Below are positions 1 through 8,311 of a DNA stretch of 64,000 bases, one piece after another. This stretch comes from CALHVX01 sp039198065 (GTDB taxonomy: Bacteria > Pseudomonadota > Gammaproteobacteria > Pseudomonadales > Azotimanducaceae), in the NCBI GenBank assembly GCA_039198065.1, contig JBCCTU010000003.1, positions 62,001 through 126,000 of the forward strand. Direction: 5' to 3'. The notes under the pieces were generated by a model that did not search any database, had not been told where the DNA came from, and was given only the letters and a program-made list of their open reading frames with translations. Positions within the stretch are counted from its first letter, which is position 1; each line of letters begins with the position of its first letter. A program made the translations under genes and the position numbers.

Positions 1-2
1 TG

Positions 3-254
3 CGCTGCCGCAACTTCATGGGCTTTCTTGGCTTTTTCAATCGCAGCTATCGGGAGCACGACTATCTCTGGGGACGTCTCAATGCAGCGGAGCGAATCGT
101 GGATTTGCTGCTGGAGCTGGACGGTGACGCGCCGACCGCTACGGCAGCCGAGGCGAAGCGTGCGTTGGCGTGCCGGATCGTCGATGAAGAGCGAGGCCGA
201 CTGCGCACCGTGGTGCCGACGCTGAATGCTGTGGAAGGGTTGGTTCGACGCTAG
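3..254 (+). CDS. C-terminal fragment of a patatin-like phospholipase-related protein
   Basis: This is the end of a gene that begins before the window; the reading frame is open from the first bases to a TAG stop. The visible residues contain a segment reading FFNRSYREHDYLWGRL followed by NAAERIVDLLLEL. I recognise this as the conserved end of the patatin-related proteins that carry a DUF3376-type C-terminal region, in which a DYLWGR motif is followed by an AER helix. The catalytic patatin domain would lie outside the window, so hydrolase activity cannot be judged here. An inverted repeat just after the stop may terminate transcription. Family assignment rests on this one motif block and is moderate. 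Confidence 0.55.
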   Translation, partial: RCRNFMGFLGFFNRSYREHDYLWGRLNAAERIVDLLLELDGDAPTATAAEAKRALACRIVDEERGRLRTVVPTLNAVEGLVRR

Positions 255-264
255 CGCGGGCGTT

Positions 265-287
265 AGGTCGCGGGGAGCCCGCGACCT
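265..287. terminator. Bidirectional terminator-like stem-loop
   Basis: A perfect 10-bp inverted repeat (arms 265-274 and 278-287, loop of 3 nt) sits between the converging ends of the patatin-like gene and the small minus-strand gene. It is very GC-rich and lacks a clear T-tract on either side, so termination efficiency is uncertain, but its position between two converging stops fits a shared terminator. Confidence 0.55.
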
Positions 288-299
288 GGGGCAAGGGCC

Positions 300-596
300 T
301 TAGGCTCGGGTACCCTCAAAGCTGGCGTTGCCAAAGGCGCCCAGCTTGACGCTGCCGGTGATTTTGTCGCCTTCGAGTTTGGCATCAAACTCGAGGGTCA
401 TCGGCATCGGAGTGGTGATGTCTGCTTTCCACGTCGCACCGTCGCCGCTGACCGCACCATCTTTGAGTTCAAGTTCGCCCTGCGCGCCGACCATCTTGCC
501 GCTGAGCGCGCCGCCGTCTTCCGTTAAGGTCAGCGTGCCTTGCTGAGCGCCCATGGGCGTATTCATCGTAGTGTTCCAGGTACCTGCGAAGCTCAT
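300..596 (-). CDS. Small beta-rich hypothetical protein (98 aa)
   Basis: The open frame extends upstream, but the ATG at 596 is preceded by a good Shine-Dalgarno sequence (AAGGAG, 7 nt away), so I start there. The 98-residue product begins MSFAGTWNTTMNTPMG and consists of alternating hydrophobic/polar strands with many Gly and Thr residues, such as GTLTLTEDGGALSGKM and GDKITGSVKLGAFGN. It has no signal peptide and no membrane segment. The pattern resembles small lipocalin-like antiparallel sheet proteins that measure polymer- or ligand-like cores, and I have seen similar sequences annotated only as hypothetical. It is divergent from the orphan gene at 678, with 81 bases between the two starts. 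Function is unknown. Confidence 0.7.
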   Translation of the reverse strand: MSFAGTWNTTMNTPMGAQQGTLTLTEDGGALSGKMVGAQGELELKDGAVSGDGATWKADITTPMPMTLEFDAKLEGDKITGSVKLGAFGNASFEGTRA

Positions 597-677
597 CGAC
601 CGTCTCCTTGATCTATGGAAACGCCAGTATGTCATACTGAAATCAGTGTCAGCTAGCGTTCGCGCTTGTAATGGATC

Positions 678-1388
678 ATGTCCGTGACAGACCAAGCCTC
701 GGCGATTGGAACGCTCAATGAGAGCGATCTCCATCGAGACCTGAAACACCTCTACGGCCAGGAACTGAGCCGCGCGGGTCACTGCGTCGACTACGAAGTG
801 CCGTGCGAGGGCTACCTCATCGATCTGGTCGCCAATGGCCGCCTCATCGAATTTCAGACCGGCTCCTTTGCACAGCTAAAAACCAAGCTGCGACGACTGG
901 TTAAGGCGCACTCGGTGACTCTTGTGGTTCCCGTGGCCGAAGAAACGCGCTTGATCGGTTACCGGGGTGACAAGGAAACGCGGCGCCGCTCGCCGCTCCG
1001 TGGCTCACCGCATGACGTGCTGGATGCCCTGGTCAGCTTTCCCGACTTGCTGGCGTTGCCGCAGTTCAGCCTCGAACTGGTGATGACTGTGGAAGAAACG
1101 GAGCGGTACTGGAATCCTCGGCTTCGCCGTCGACGGGGGGGTTGGCAGGTGATGGCCCGGCGCTTGGTCGAAACGCGTGACCGATTGCGGTTCTGCGGCG
1201 CCGAGAGTCTGTGGCAGCTGTGCAGCGCCGTGCCCGCCGACGACTTCGATACTCAGACGCTTGCAACGGCCATGAATGCACCGCGTTCGACGGGGCAAAA
1301 GCTCGCCTACTGTTTGCGCGCCCTCGATGCGATTGAGCTTGTGGGTAAACGCGGTAACGCCATGCGCTACCGGGTGCGTCGGTCCTGA
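678..1388 (+). CDS. Orphan protein with PD-(D/E)XK-like core (236 aa)
   Basis: I do not recognise a named family. The first 100 residues look like a restriction-endonuclease-type fold. A helix (DLHRDLKHLYGQEL) is followed by E40, then YLIDLV with D49, then RLIEFQTG with E58-x-Q60, then a lysine-rich helix (K68, K70) and a hydrophobic strand (VTLVVPVAEE). The spacing D-(8)-E-x-Q matches the E-x-K/Q variant of the PD-(D/E)XK active site. The C-terminal half is basic and helical, and its last 70 residues could form a winged helix (TGQKLAYCLRALDAIELVGK). There is no signal peptide. It stands alone and is divergent from the small gene before it, so there is no methylase or defence partner. A nuclease role is an inference. 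Confidence 0.6.
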   Translation: MSVTDQASAIGTLNESDLHRDLKHLYGQELSRAGHCVDYEVPCEGYLIDLVANGRLIEFQTGSFAQLKTKLRRLVKAHSVTLVVPVAEETRLIGYRGDKETRRRSPLRGSPHDVLDALVSFPDLLALPQFSLELVMTVEETERYWNPRLRRRRGGWQVMARRLVETRDRLRFCGAESLWQLCSAVPADDFDTQTLATAMNAPRSTGQKLAYCLRALDAIELVGKRGNAMRYRVRRS

Positions 1389-1397
1389 CGCGGGCGC

Positions 1398-2135
1398 TTA
1401 GCGGCGAAACCGGTAGCTGAGGCTTAGAGCCAGCTGATGATCGTCGAGCTCGGTGGTCAGGCGGCCTGTGTCGGACGCCGTTGCGGCGACCTCGAGATCG
1501 CCGGAACGCAGGAACCGGTAAGAGACCCCCGCGGTCCAGCGCTCCGCCAGCCGGTGTTTCAGACCAAACTCCAGGCCCCAGGCCAGGTCGGTGTCTGAGT
1601 CCTCGCGCTGCTCCCGCCGCTCACGACGTAAACCGGGCACGGCGCGATCGATGTACTCGGTGTCGTAACGCAGCTCCACCGGCCCGACGCTCGCCGTCAC
1701 ATGCCAGCTCAGATTTGGTCGCAGCTGGCCATGCCTGCCGATGCGGACCAGGAGCATCCGCCGTTCGACATTGGTGAACGTGTTGAACACCGTTTGCTGA
1801 CTAGGTAGAGGTACTTCGATGTCCCAATCGACGGGGAACATCCAGTAGGTCGCCAGGCCAAGGTGCCAGCGCAGCAGTCGCCGCTCGACGCTCAGGCCAA
1901 CGGCGGCGGACGTGTCGGCTTCTGCCGGCGCATCGAACGCGCCGTCTATGCGTGTACCGATTGTTTCACCGGTCCCATATTGGCCCCGGTCGGCGGTGCG
2001 TCCAAGTTCGCTCCGAGCGCCGAGCAACTCAACGCTCGCTGCCCACTCGGAAACCGGTGCGGGCTGCGCGGTGGCGGCTGCGCCCGCGCTGGCAAGGACG
2101 ATCCAGAGGATCGATCTGAGCAAGTCGATTCTCAA
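1398..2135 (-). CDS. Outer-membrane beta-barrel protein (245 aa)
   Basis: The protein starts with a signal peptide (MRIDLLRSILWIVLASAGA, cleavage probably after AATAQ-type residues near position 24). The rest is a series of amphipathic strands with aromatic girdles, for example WHLGLATYWMFPVDW, LSWHVTASVGPVELRY and WTAGVSYRFLRSGDLEV. It ends in a strand finishing SLSYRFRR, compatible with recognition by the BAM machinery although the last residue is Arg rather than Phe. The size suits an 8- to 10-strand barrel of the OmpW/OprF-like kind, but no specific family is recognisable. It follows lon on the same strand with an 8-nt gap, so the two may be co-transcribed, a plausible envelope-stress pairing. 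Confidence 0.65.
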   Translation of the reverse strand: MRIDLLRSILWIVLASAGAAATAQPAPVSEWAASVELLGARSELGRTADRGQYGTGETIGTRIDGAFDAPAEADTSAAVGLSVERRLLRWHLGLATYWMFPVDWDIEVPLPSQQTVFNTFTNVERRMLLVRIGRHGQLRPNLSWHVTASVGPVELRYDTEYIDRAVPGLRRERREQREDSDTDLAWGLEFGLKHRLAERWTAGVSYRFLRSGDLEVAATASDTGRLTTELDDHQLALSLSYRFRR

Positions 2136-2143
2136 CGCCGTTG

Positions 2144-4489
2144 TCAGCGAAAGGCCTGTTCGAGCACCTGGTCGAGATTTGAGACTAACGTGATGTCGAG
2201 CTCGTCGCGTACCCGCTCGGGCAGCTTGATGAGCTCTGCGGCGTTATCTTCCGGCAGCAGGATGCGTTTCATACCCGCTCGGTGCGCGGCGAGCAGCTTT
2301 TCTTTGATTCCTCCGACCGGTAGAACCATACCGGTAAGCGTCACTTCACCGGTCATGGCCAGATCGTCGTGCACCGGGCGCTGGCAATACGCAGAGGCGA
2401 TGGCCGTCGCCATGGTGACGCCGGCTGAAGGGCCGTCTTTCGGAACTGCGCCGGCGGGCACGTGGATGTGGAGTCCGTTGTCGGTAATGGTTTCCTGGTC
2501 AATGCCGAACCGCTCCGCCGCGCTGAATACGTAGCTGCGGGCTGCGCGGGCAGACTCCTGCATGACGCTGCCCAGTTGTCCGGTCAGCGTAATTTTTTCT
2601 TCCTTTGGCGTCAGCGTTGCCTCGACGTAAAGCACGTCGCCACCGACGGCGGTCCAGGCGAGACCGGCGGCAACACCGGCGCTGAGGTCCTGGCGTCGCA
2701 GCTCATCTTTAAACTTCCGAGGTCCAAGCAGGGCTTCAACGGCCGCTGGGTCGAGCTCAGGGCTACTGAGTGGTGCTGCTTCCCCCGCTGGCTCTCGGCC
2801 GTCGCGCTGTTCGATGATCTGCTTGGCGCGTTTGCGAGCCAGGCGCCCGATGACCCGTTCGAACTCGCGCACACCGGCTTCCCGGGTATAAGCCCGCAGG
2901 GCAAAGGCGAGCCCGGTGCGGCTGAAGGCGAGCTGCTCGACATCGAGCCCGGCTTCATCCCGTTGTCTCGGGATGAGGTATTGATCCGCGATTGCGAGCT
3001 TTTCGCGATCGCTGTAGCCCGACAGTTCCAGGACTTCCATGCGATCCAGCAGCGGTGCCGGAATCTCGTCGAGACTGTTGGCGGTCGTTACGAACATGAC
3101 CCCAGAAAGGTCGTAGGGCAGGTTCAGGTAGTTGTCGCGAAACTCTCGATTCTGGGCCGGATCCAGAATCTCCATAAGCGCCGCGGCGGGGTCGCCGCGG
3201 AAGTCTCGCCCAAGCTTGTCGATCTCATCGAGCATGATGATCGGGTTGGTAACGCTGGCCCGGCGCAGCGCCTGCAGGATGCGCCCGGGCATGGCGCCGA
3301 CGTAGGTGCGGCGATGGCCACGCAGCTCGGCTTCGTCGTGCAGCCCCCCGAGACTCAACCGTTCGAACTTGCGCCCCATAGCGCGCGCAATCGATTGACC
3401 GAGACTCGTTTTTCCAACCCCGGGTGGTCCAACAAGACAGAGAATAGGCGCCTTAGCGTCCGGATTGAGCTGCATGACGGCCAGCGTCTCGAGGATCCGG
3501 TCTTTGATTTCTTCGAGCCCGTAGTGATCGGCGTCGAGCACTTCCCGGGCGTTGGTCAGTTCGAGGTGGTCTTCGGTGCGCGCGTGCCAGGGCAGCTCAG
3601 CGACCAGCTCGAGATAACCGCGGGCAACCTGATAGTCGGCGGCGTTCACAGACATACGCGCCAGGCGCTTCAGCTCGCGCTCGACTTCTTCTGCGACGGC
3701 AGCCGGCAGTTCGGCGGCATCCAGCTGGGCGCGAAGTTCGACGATGTCTTCGTCGTCTTCCGTTTCACCGAGCGCGTGCTCGATGGCCCGCTTCTGCTGG
3801 CGCAGCACGTGTTCCCGCTGCTGTTGATCGATTTCCTCCCGGGCCTGTTCGGCAATCTCCCGGCGCAGCTCAGTGACCTGAAACTCGTGCTGCAGCAGAT
3901 TGTGGAGCGTATCCATCAGCTGATGGGTGTCGTCGCACGCCAGCACCCGTTGCTGCTGCGAAACGGACAGGTTGGCCAGGGAAGCGATTCGGTACATTTG
4001 CGTGATCGGATCGCTTATGGAGCCGATCAACTGCTGGTAGATGTCGTCGCCGTTTTCTGAATCGAAGAGCTTGGCGATCCGTTGGGCAAGGTCGAGGTTT
4101 TCCCGCAACAACGCATGAACCGCGGCCTCTTCATCACCGCCCGGGTCGAGGTCGATCTGCGGCAATAGATCGTAATGCGCTTCGAGAAACTCGCCCTCGA
4201 CCAGGTCCCCGAGCTGCACCCGGTCGTGGCCCTGGACGATGACCTGGAGACCGCTGTCGCGCTTTTCGATGCGCGTTACCTGGACCAGCGTGCCCACGTC
4301 GTGCAGCCCGTCGCGATCTGGTTCGTCTTCGTTTTCGTCTCGCTGCGCCACGGTGATGAGCTGTTGGCCCCGGTCTGCGGCGGCCTTTATGGCGGCGAGC
4401 GACCGGGAGCGTCCCACGGCAAGAGGAACGACGATCTGCGGGTAAACGACGGTGTTCTTCAGGGCGAGCACCGGCAGGGTATCGGACAT
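2144..4489 (-). CDS. lon: Lon ATP-dependent serine protease
   Basis: ATP-dependent cytosolic protease that unfolds and degrades damaged and short-lived regulatory proteins. The 781-residue length is usual for the family. The N-terminal substrate-binding domain (about 5-195) begins LPVLALKNTVVYPQIVVPL. A coiled-coil linker follows, then the AAA+ module with Walker A GPPGVGKTS and Walker B MLDEIDKL. The C-terminal protease domain has the Ser in KDGPSAGVT and the Lys in GGIKEKLLAAHRAG, the Ser-Lys dyad of Lon. An acidic insertion (DENEDEPDRDG) in the N-terminal domain is slightly unusual. The gene appears complete and ends 8 nt before the beta-barrel gene on the same strand. Confidence 0.97.
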   Translation of the reverse strand: MSDTLPVLALKNTVVYPQIVVPLAVGRSRSLAAIKAAADRGQQLITVAQRDENEDEPDRDGLHDVGTLVQVTRIEKRDSGLQVIVQGHDRVQLGDLVEGEFLEAHYDLLPQIDLDPGGDEEAAVHALLRENLDLAQRIAKLFDSENGDDIYQQLIGSISDPITQMYRIASLANLSVSQQQRVLACDDTHQLMDTLHNLLQHEFQVTELRREIAEQAREEIDQQQREHVLRQQKRAIEHALGETEDDEDIVELRAQLDAAELPAAVAEEVERELKRLARMSVNAADYQVARGYLELVAELPWHARTEDHLELTNAREVLDADHYGLEEIKDRILETLAVMQLNPDAKAPILCLVGPPGVGKTSLGQSIARAMGRKFERLSLGGLHDEAELRGHRRTYVGAMPGRILQALRRASVTNPIIMLDEIDKLGRDFRGDPAAALMEILDPAQNREFRDNYLNLPYDLSGVMFVTTANSLDEIPAPLLDRMEVLELSGYSDREKLAIADQYLIPRQRDEAGLDVEQLAFSRTGLAFALRAYTREAGVREFERVIGRLARKRAKQIIEQRDGREPAGEAAPLSSPELDPAAVEALLGPRKFKDELRRQDLSAGVAAGLAWTAVGGDVLYVEATLTPKEEKITLTGQLGSVMQESARAARSYVFSAAERFGIDQETITDNGLHIHVPAGAVPKDGPSAGVTMATAIASAYCQRPVHDDLAMTGEVTLTGMVLPVGGIKEKLLAAHRAGMKRILLPEDNAAELIKLPERVRDELDITLVSNLDQVLEQAFR

Positions 4490-4501
4490 GAATTCAGTAG
4501 C

Positions 4502-5605
4502 TCAGGCTGTAGCGGAATTTTGCGCGGTATTATCTATGAATCCTTGGGCAATCGCGGCCTCCCGCCGCAGCTGCGCCGGCGTGCCGAGCGTCTGACGATT
4601 AAAGCCAATGCGCTTGAACCAGTAGTGCAAGCCCAAAAGATCCGTAAATCCCATGCCACCATGCACTTCGGTCGCGGTTTTGGCCAGGCGTTTCCCGACG
4701 TCGGCGATGTGCGCCTTGGTATGGCAGGCCATCATGACGGCGTCCGCTTCCCGCTCGTCGAGTTTGTGCGCCGCGTACCACACCATCGCGCGACAGGGTT
4801 CAAGGGCTGCGGCCATCTCGGCGCACATGTGCTTCACCGCCTGGAAGGAAGCGATGGGTCGATTGAATTGCTCACGCTGTTTGGCGTACTCGACGGCGGC
4901 CGACAGCATCGTGCTGGCGGCGCCGAGGGAGTCCGCGGCCAGGGCGATGCGTGCCAGGGCGAGGGTGCGCGCGCAGAGGTCCGGGTCGGTGGTCAATAGT
5001 CGTGCCGGCGTATCGGAAAAACTCAGCTCGCCGGTGGCTCGGGTGCGATCGATGGTTGTCAGTGAACGCCCGCTCAAGCCGGCGGCCTGAGGGTCGACGA
5101 GATACAGCTGACGTTTGCCATCGGCGACCAGATAGGCGCTTTGCTCGTCAAAGTCGAGCACGTGCAGCGACCGTCCGTTGAGCTTGCCGTTATGCGCAAC
5201 CACACCGCTGTCCTCGCGAGCTCCGGCAAGCTCCGACAGCGCAAGCCCCACGCGCAGCTCACCGGCGGCAAGCGCTGCGAGCGCATCGCCGGCGTCTGGA
5301 ACTTCCGCGAGCAGGTACGGTGCAACGATTCCGCTTCCCAGTACCGGCGCGGGTGCCACGGCGCTACCCAGCGATTCGGCGACGAGCGCGGCATCAAGCA
5401 CCGTCAGGCCAAGGCCGTCGGCGGCCTCCGGAATCAGCAGCAGGCCGATTCCGAGGTCGCAGAGCTGATGCCAGAGCATGTGTGCGATCCCGGGTTCACT
5501 GCCGTCGGCGTAGCTGCGGATGCGTTCGAGTGGCGCTTGCTCGGCGAGCAGCCGGTCGACGTTGTCTTTGAGCAGGACCTGTTCTTCGGAAAGTGCGAAT
5601 TCCAT
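4502..5605 (-). CDS. Acyl-CoA dehydrogenase, small subunit-like
   Basis: FAD-dependent acyl-CoA dehydrogenase of 367 residues. The N-terminal helical domain (FALSEEQVLLKDNVDRLL) and the C-terminal four-helix domain with REQFNRPIASFQAVKHMCAEM and TEVHGGMGFT are clear. The central sheet region is divergent. It lies 8 nt after a second, larger acyl-CoA dehydrogenase on the same strand. A large/small pair of this type is typical of alpha2beta2 heterotetrameric ACADs best known from steroid side-chain and branched acyl-CoA degradation in actinobacteria. Whether these two form such a complex is inference. No thiolase or hydratase is next to them, so the substrate cannot be deduced. Confidence 0.9.
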   Translation of the reverse strand: MEFALSEEQVLLKDNVDRLLAEQAPLERIRSYADGSEPGIAHMLWHQLCDLGIGLLLIPEAADGLGLTVLDAALVAESLGSAVAPAPVLGSGIVAPYLLAEVPDAGDALAALAAGELRVGLALSELAGAREDSGVVAHNGKLNGRSLHVLDFDEQSAYLVADGKRQLYLVDPQAAGLSGRSLTTIDRTRATGELSFSDTPARLLTTDPDLCARTLALARIALAADSLGAASTMLSAAVEYAKQREQFNRPIASFQAVKHMCAEMAAALEPCRAMVWYAAHKLDEREADAVMMACHTKAHIADVGKRLAKTATEVHGGMGFTDLLGLHYWFKRIGFNRQTLGTPAQLRREAAIAQGFIDNTAQNSATA

Positions 5606-5613
5606 CGTGCGGC

Positions 5614-6828
5614 TTAGCTCCTCGCGGTCGGGAACTTTGGCTCTTTCGGCATGCCAAGACCCCGCTCGCTGATGATGTTCTTTTGAATCTGCGACGTACC
5701 GCCACCGATGATCAGTCCCAAAAAGTACATGTATTGAGCCTGCCAGGAGCCACCGTCCCGCAGCAGTGGGTTATCGCCATAGGCGAGCCCCAGTTCTCCC
5801 AGCACGTCAATGGCCAGGCCTTCGAGCTCGTGGCGAAGTTCCGTGCCTTCAAGCTTGATGATCATGCGCGCCAGCCGGGTGTCGTTGGCACCACCACCGC
5901 TGGTCTTGTTTACTTTGGCCGACAGCACACGCAGGTCGTTGGCGCTCATAGCGAGCACCTTGCCCTGGACCGCCATGAGCCGGTCGAGGAGGACCGGGTC
6001 GTCGATGAGTCGTTGCCCGTCGACCGTTTCCCGTTCCATCAGCGCTTTGAGGGCGTGAAAGCGCGTCAGCGTTGCGTTCGGGTTGCCGAGCGAATCGCGC
6101 TCGTTGCCGAGGATGGAGTTGGCCACGCGCCAACCCTCACCGCGGCGCCCGACGATCTGGTCCTTAGGCACCCGCACGTCGGTGAAAAATACTTCGTTGA
6201 AATTCGCGCTGCCGGTCATATCGACGAGCGGTCGTACCTCGAGTCCGGGTGTCGCCATCTCAAGCAGCAGAAAAGAAATGCCTTCGTGCTTAGGCGCCTC
6301 GGGTTCTGTGCGCACCAGACAGAACATCCAGTCGGCGATGTGCGCGGTGCTGGTCCAGATTTTCTGACCGTTGATCACCCACTCGTCGCCGTCGAGTTCG
6401 GCGCGGGTCTTCAGCGCCGCGAGATCGCTGCCGGCACCGGGCTCCGAGTAGCCCTGGCACCAGATCATCTCGCCGCGAATCGTAGGCTCGATGAAGCGGA
6501 CGCGTTGTTCCTCCGTCCCCATTTCCAGGAGTGTCGGTACGAGCATCGATATGCCTTGACCGCCGAGCCCGGCGGCGACCCGAGCCCGAGCGAATTCCTC
6601 GGCAATAATCCGCGCTTTAAGAATGTCTGGCTCGCGGCCCGCGCCGCCATAGGCGCTGGGTATGGTTCGGGCCGTGTAGCCGTGCTCGATGAGTTTGCGC
6701 TGCCAGGCTAAGCTCGCCGGCGCCTTGGGGTTGTTGTTACCTTTTGGTGCCTCATGGCCGTGGGTGTCGAGGAAGCTGCGGAGCTCCGCGCGGAAGGCGT
6801 CATATTCGGGGCCGTAGTTGAGATCCAT
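5614..6828 (-). CDS. Acyl-CoA dehydrogenase, large subunit-like
   Basis: FAD-dependent acyl-CoA dehydrogenase of 404 residues, upstream partner of the 367-residue enzyme. The FAD/acyl-CoA signature is present (CQGYSEPGAGSDLA), followed by the WVINGQKIWTSTAH block and the C-terminal GGGTSQIQKNIISERGLGMP motif typical of the family. It oxidises an acyl-CoA to the 2-enoyl-CoA and passes electrons to ETF. It begins a two-gene unit and is divergent from the sulfhydrylase-like gene at 7034, with 205 bases between them that must hold both promoters. The conserved length and motifs leave little doubt on family; substrate is unknown. Confidence 0.93.
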   Translation of the reverse strand: MDLNYGPEYDAFRAELRSFLDTHGHEAPKGNNNPKAPASLAWQRKLIEHGYTARTIPSAYGGAGREPDILKARIIAEEFARARVAAGLGGQGISMLVPTLLEMGTEEQRVRFIEPTIRGEMIWCQGYSEPGAGSDLAALKTRAELDGDEWVINGQKIWTSTAHIADWMFCLVRTEPEAPKHEGISFLLLEMATPGLEVRPLVDMTGSANFNEVFFTDVRVPKDQIVGRRGEGWRVANSILGNERDSLGNPNATLTRFHALKALMERETVDGQRLIDDPVLLDRLMAVQGKVLAMSANDLRVLSAKVNKTSGGGANDTRLARMIIKLEGTELRHELEGLAIDVLGELGLAYGDNPLLRDGGSWQAQYMYFLGLIIGGGTSQIQKNIISERGLGMPKEPKFPTARS

Positions 6829-7033
6829 CGATTGGTCCTGAGCCGGGCGAACGGGTGTGCGAGCGCACGGAATCTAACCGCTTGGCCGAAGGCCAGCAAC
6901 TTGCGCACAATGGCCCTAGCGGCTGCGGAATCCGGGACCTATCGGTCCGGTGTTTTGCGGGGCACAGGTACGAGCATTCAAACGACGCAGACCGGTGCAG
7001 CCGCCCGGGGCGTAAAGCGGGAGAGGACGATCC

Positions 7034-8302
7034 ATGCGCGATGAAACGCTGGCCATACATGCAGGCTACGAAACGGATACCACAACTAAGTCGGTTGCCG
7101 TACCGATCTATCAAACCGTTGCCTATGAGTTCGACGACGCGCAGCACGGTGCGGATCTGTTCAACCTCGCGGTGCCGGGGAACATTTACTCGCGGATCAT
7201 GAATCCAACCTGTGACGTGCTGGAACAGCGCCTCGCAGCGCTCGAAGGTGGCGTCGGAGCGTTGGCGGTCTCGGCGGGCAGTGCGGCGATCAACTACGCC
7301 ATCCTTAACCTTGCCGGTGCCGGCGACAACATCGTCTCGGTCCCGCAACTCTATGGCGGTACCTATACGCTGTTTGCGCACATGCTGCCGAAGCTCGGTA
7401 TCGACGTGCGGTTTGCCGCGGACGATACACCGGCCGCAATCGCCGCGCTGATCGACGATCGCACCAAGGCGGTGTTTCTGGAAACCATTGGTAACCCGGC
7501 AGGAAACATCGTCGATATCGCGGGCATCGCTGCGGTGGCTCATGACCAGGGCGTTGCCGTCATTGCGGACAACACCGTCGCGACGCCGGCACTGCTGAAG
7601 CCGATTGATCACGGCGTGGACGTCGTTGTGCATTCGCTCACGAAATACATTGGCGGGCACGGCACGACCCTGGGCGGCATCATCGTCGACAGCGGTAAGT
7701 TTCCTTGGGCTGAGCGTGCCGATCGTTACCCTGAATTCAGCACGCCGGAACCGTCTTATCACGGCGTTGTGTACGCTGAGGCCTTCGGTCCGGCGGCGTA
7801 CATTGGCCGCGCGCGGACGGTTCCGTTGCGCAATACAGGCTCCGCACTGTCTGCCCAGAGTGCATTTTTGCTGCTTCAGGGGCTCGAGACGCTGTCGCTG
7901 CGCATGGAGCGGCACTGCAGCAACGCGCAGGCCGTAGCCGAGCACTTAGCCAAGCACCCCAAGGTTGCCTGGGTTCGATTTGCTGGTCTTCCGAGCGATC
8001 CGTACCACGCGCTCGCGCAACGCTACCTGAATGGCAAGCCCTCGAGTCTGCTCACGTTCGGTGTCGAGGGCGGTTTTGATGCCGGGGTCCGTTTTTATGA
8101 CGCGCTCAAACTGTTCAAGCGGCTGGTGAACATTGGCGACGCCAAATCGCTCGCCTGTCATCCGGCCTCAACGACTCACCGTCAGCTCAGCGAAGACGAG
8201 CTCACGCGCTCCGGGGTTACACCGGAGATGATCCGATTGTGTGTTGGCATCGAACACATCGACGACATTCTTGCGGATCTCGATCAGGCCCTTGCAACCT
8301 GA
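7034..8302 (+). CDS. metY: O-acetylhomoserine aminocarboxypropyltransferase (sulfhydrylase) type PLP enzyme
   Basis: PLP-dependent enzyme of the Cys/Met metabolism family, 422 residues. It most likely forms homocysteine from O-acetylhomoserine and sulfide in the cytosol. The start MRDETLAIHAGYETD, the YSRIMNPT motif, the cofactor region (AVSAGSAAINYAI) and the Schiff-base lysine in SLTKYIGGHGTTLGG are all as in MetY enzymes. The insertion around YPEFSTPEPSYHGVVYAE and the C-terminal STTHRQLSEDE also match. The ATG start has GGGAGAGG-type purine-rich sequence upstream. It is transcribed alone, converging with the hydroxyacid dehydrogenase. Related lyases share much of this sequence, so the exact acyl donor is not certain. 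Confidence 0.9.
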   Translation: MRDETLAIHAGYETDTTTKSVAVPIYQTVAYEFDDAQHGADLFNLAVPGNIYSRIMNPTCDVLEQRLAALEGGVGALAVSAGSAAINYAILNLAGAGDNIVSVPQLYGGTYTLFAHMLPKLGIDVRFAADDTPAAIAALIDDRTKAVFLETIGNPAGNIVDIAGIAAVAHDQGVAVIADNTVATPALLKPIDHGVDVVVHSLTKYIGGHGTTLGGIIVDSGKFPWAERADRYPEFSTPEPSYHGVVYAEAFGPAAYIGRARTVPLRNTGSALSAQSAFLLLQGLETLSLRMERHCSNAQAVAEHLAKHPKVAWVRFAGLPSDPYHALAQRYLNGKPSSLLTFGVEGGFDAGVRFYDALKLFKRLVNIGDAKSLACHPASTTHRQLSEDELTRSGVTPEMIRLCVGIEHIDDILADLDQALAT

Positions 8303-8311
8303 GCGGCGGGC

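Noticed and set aside
2462..4060. 532-codon open frame on the plus strand opposite lon
   Set aside because: It is the mirror frame of a high-GC conserved gene; the translation has no family features and lon is certain.
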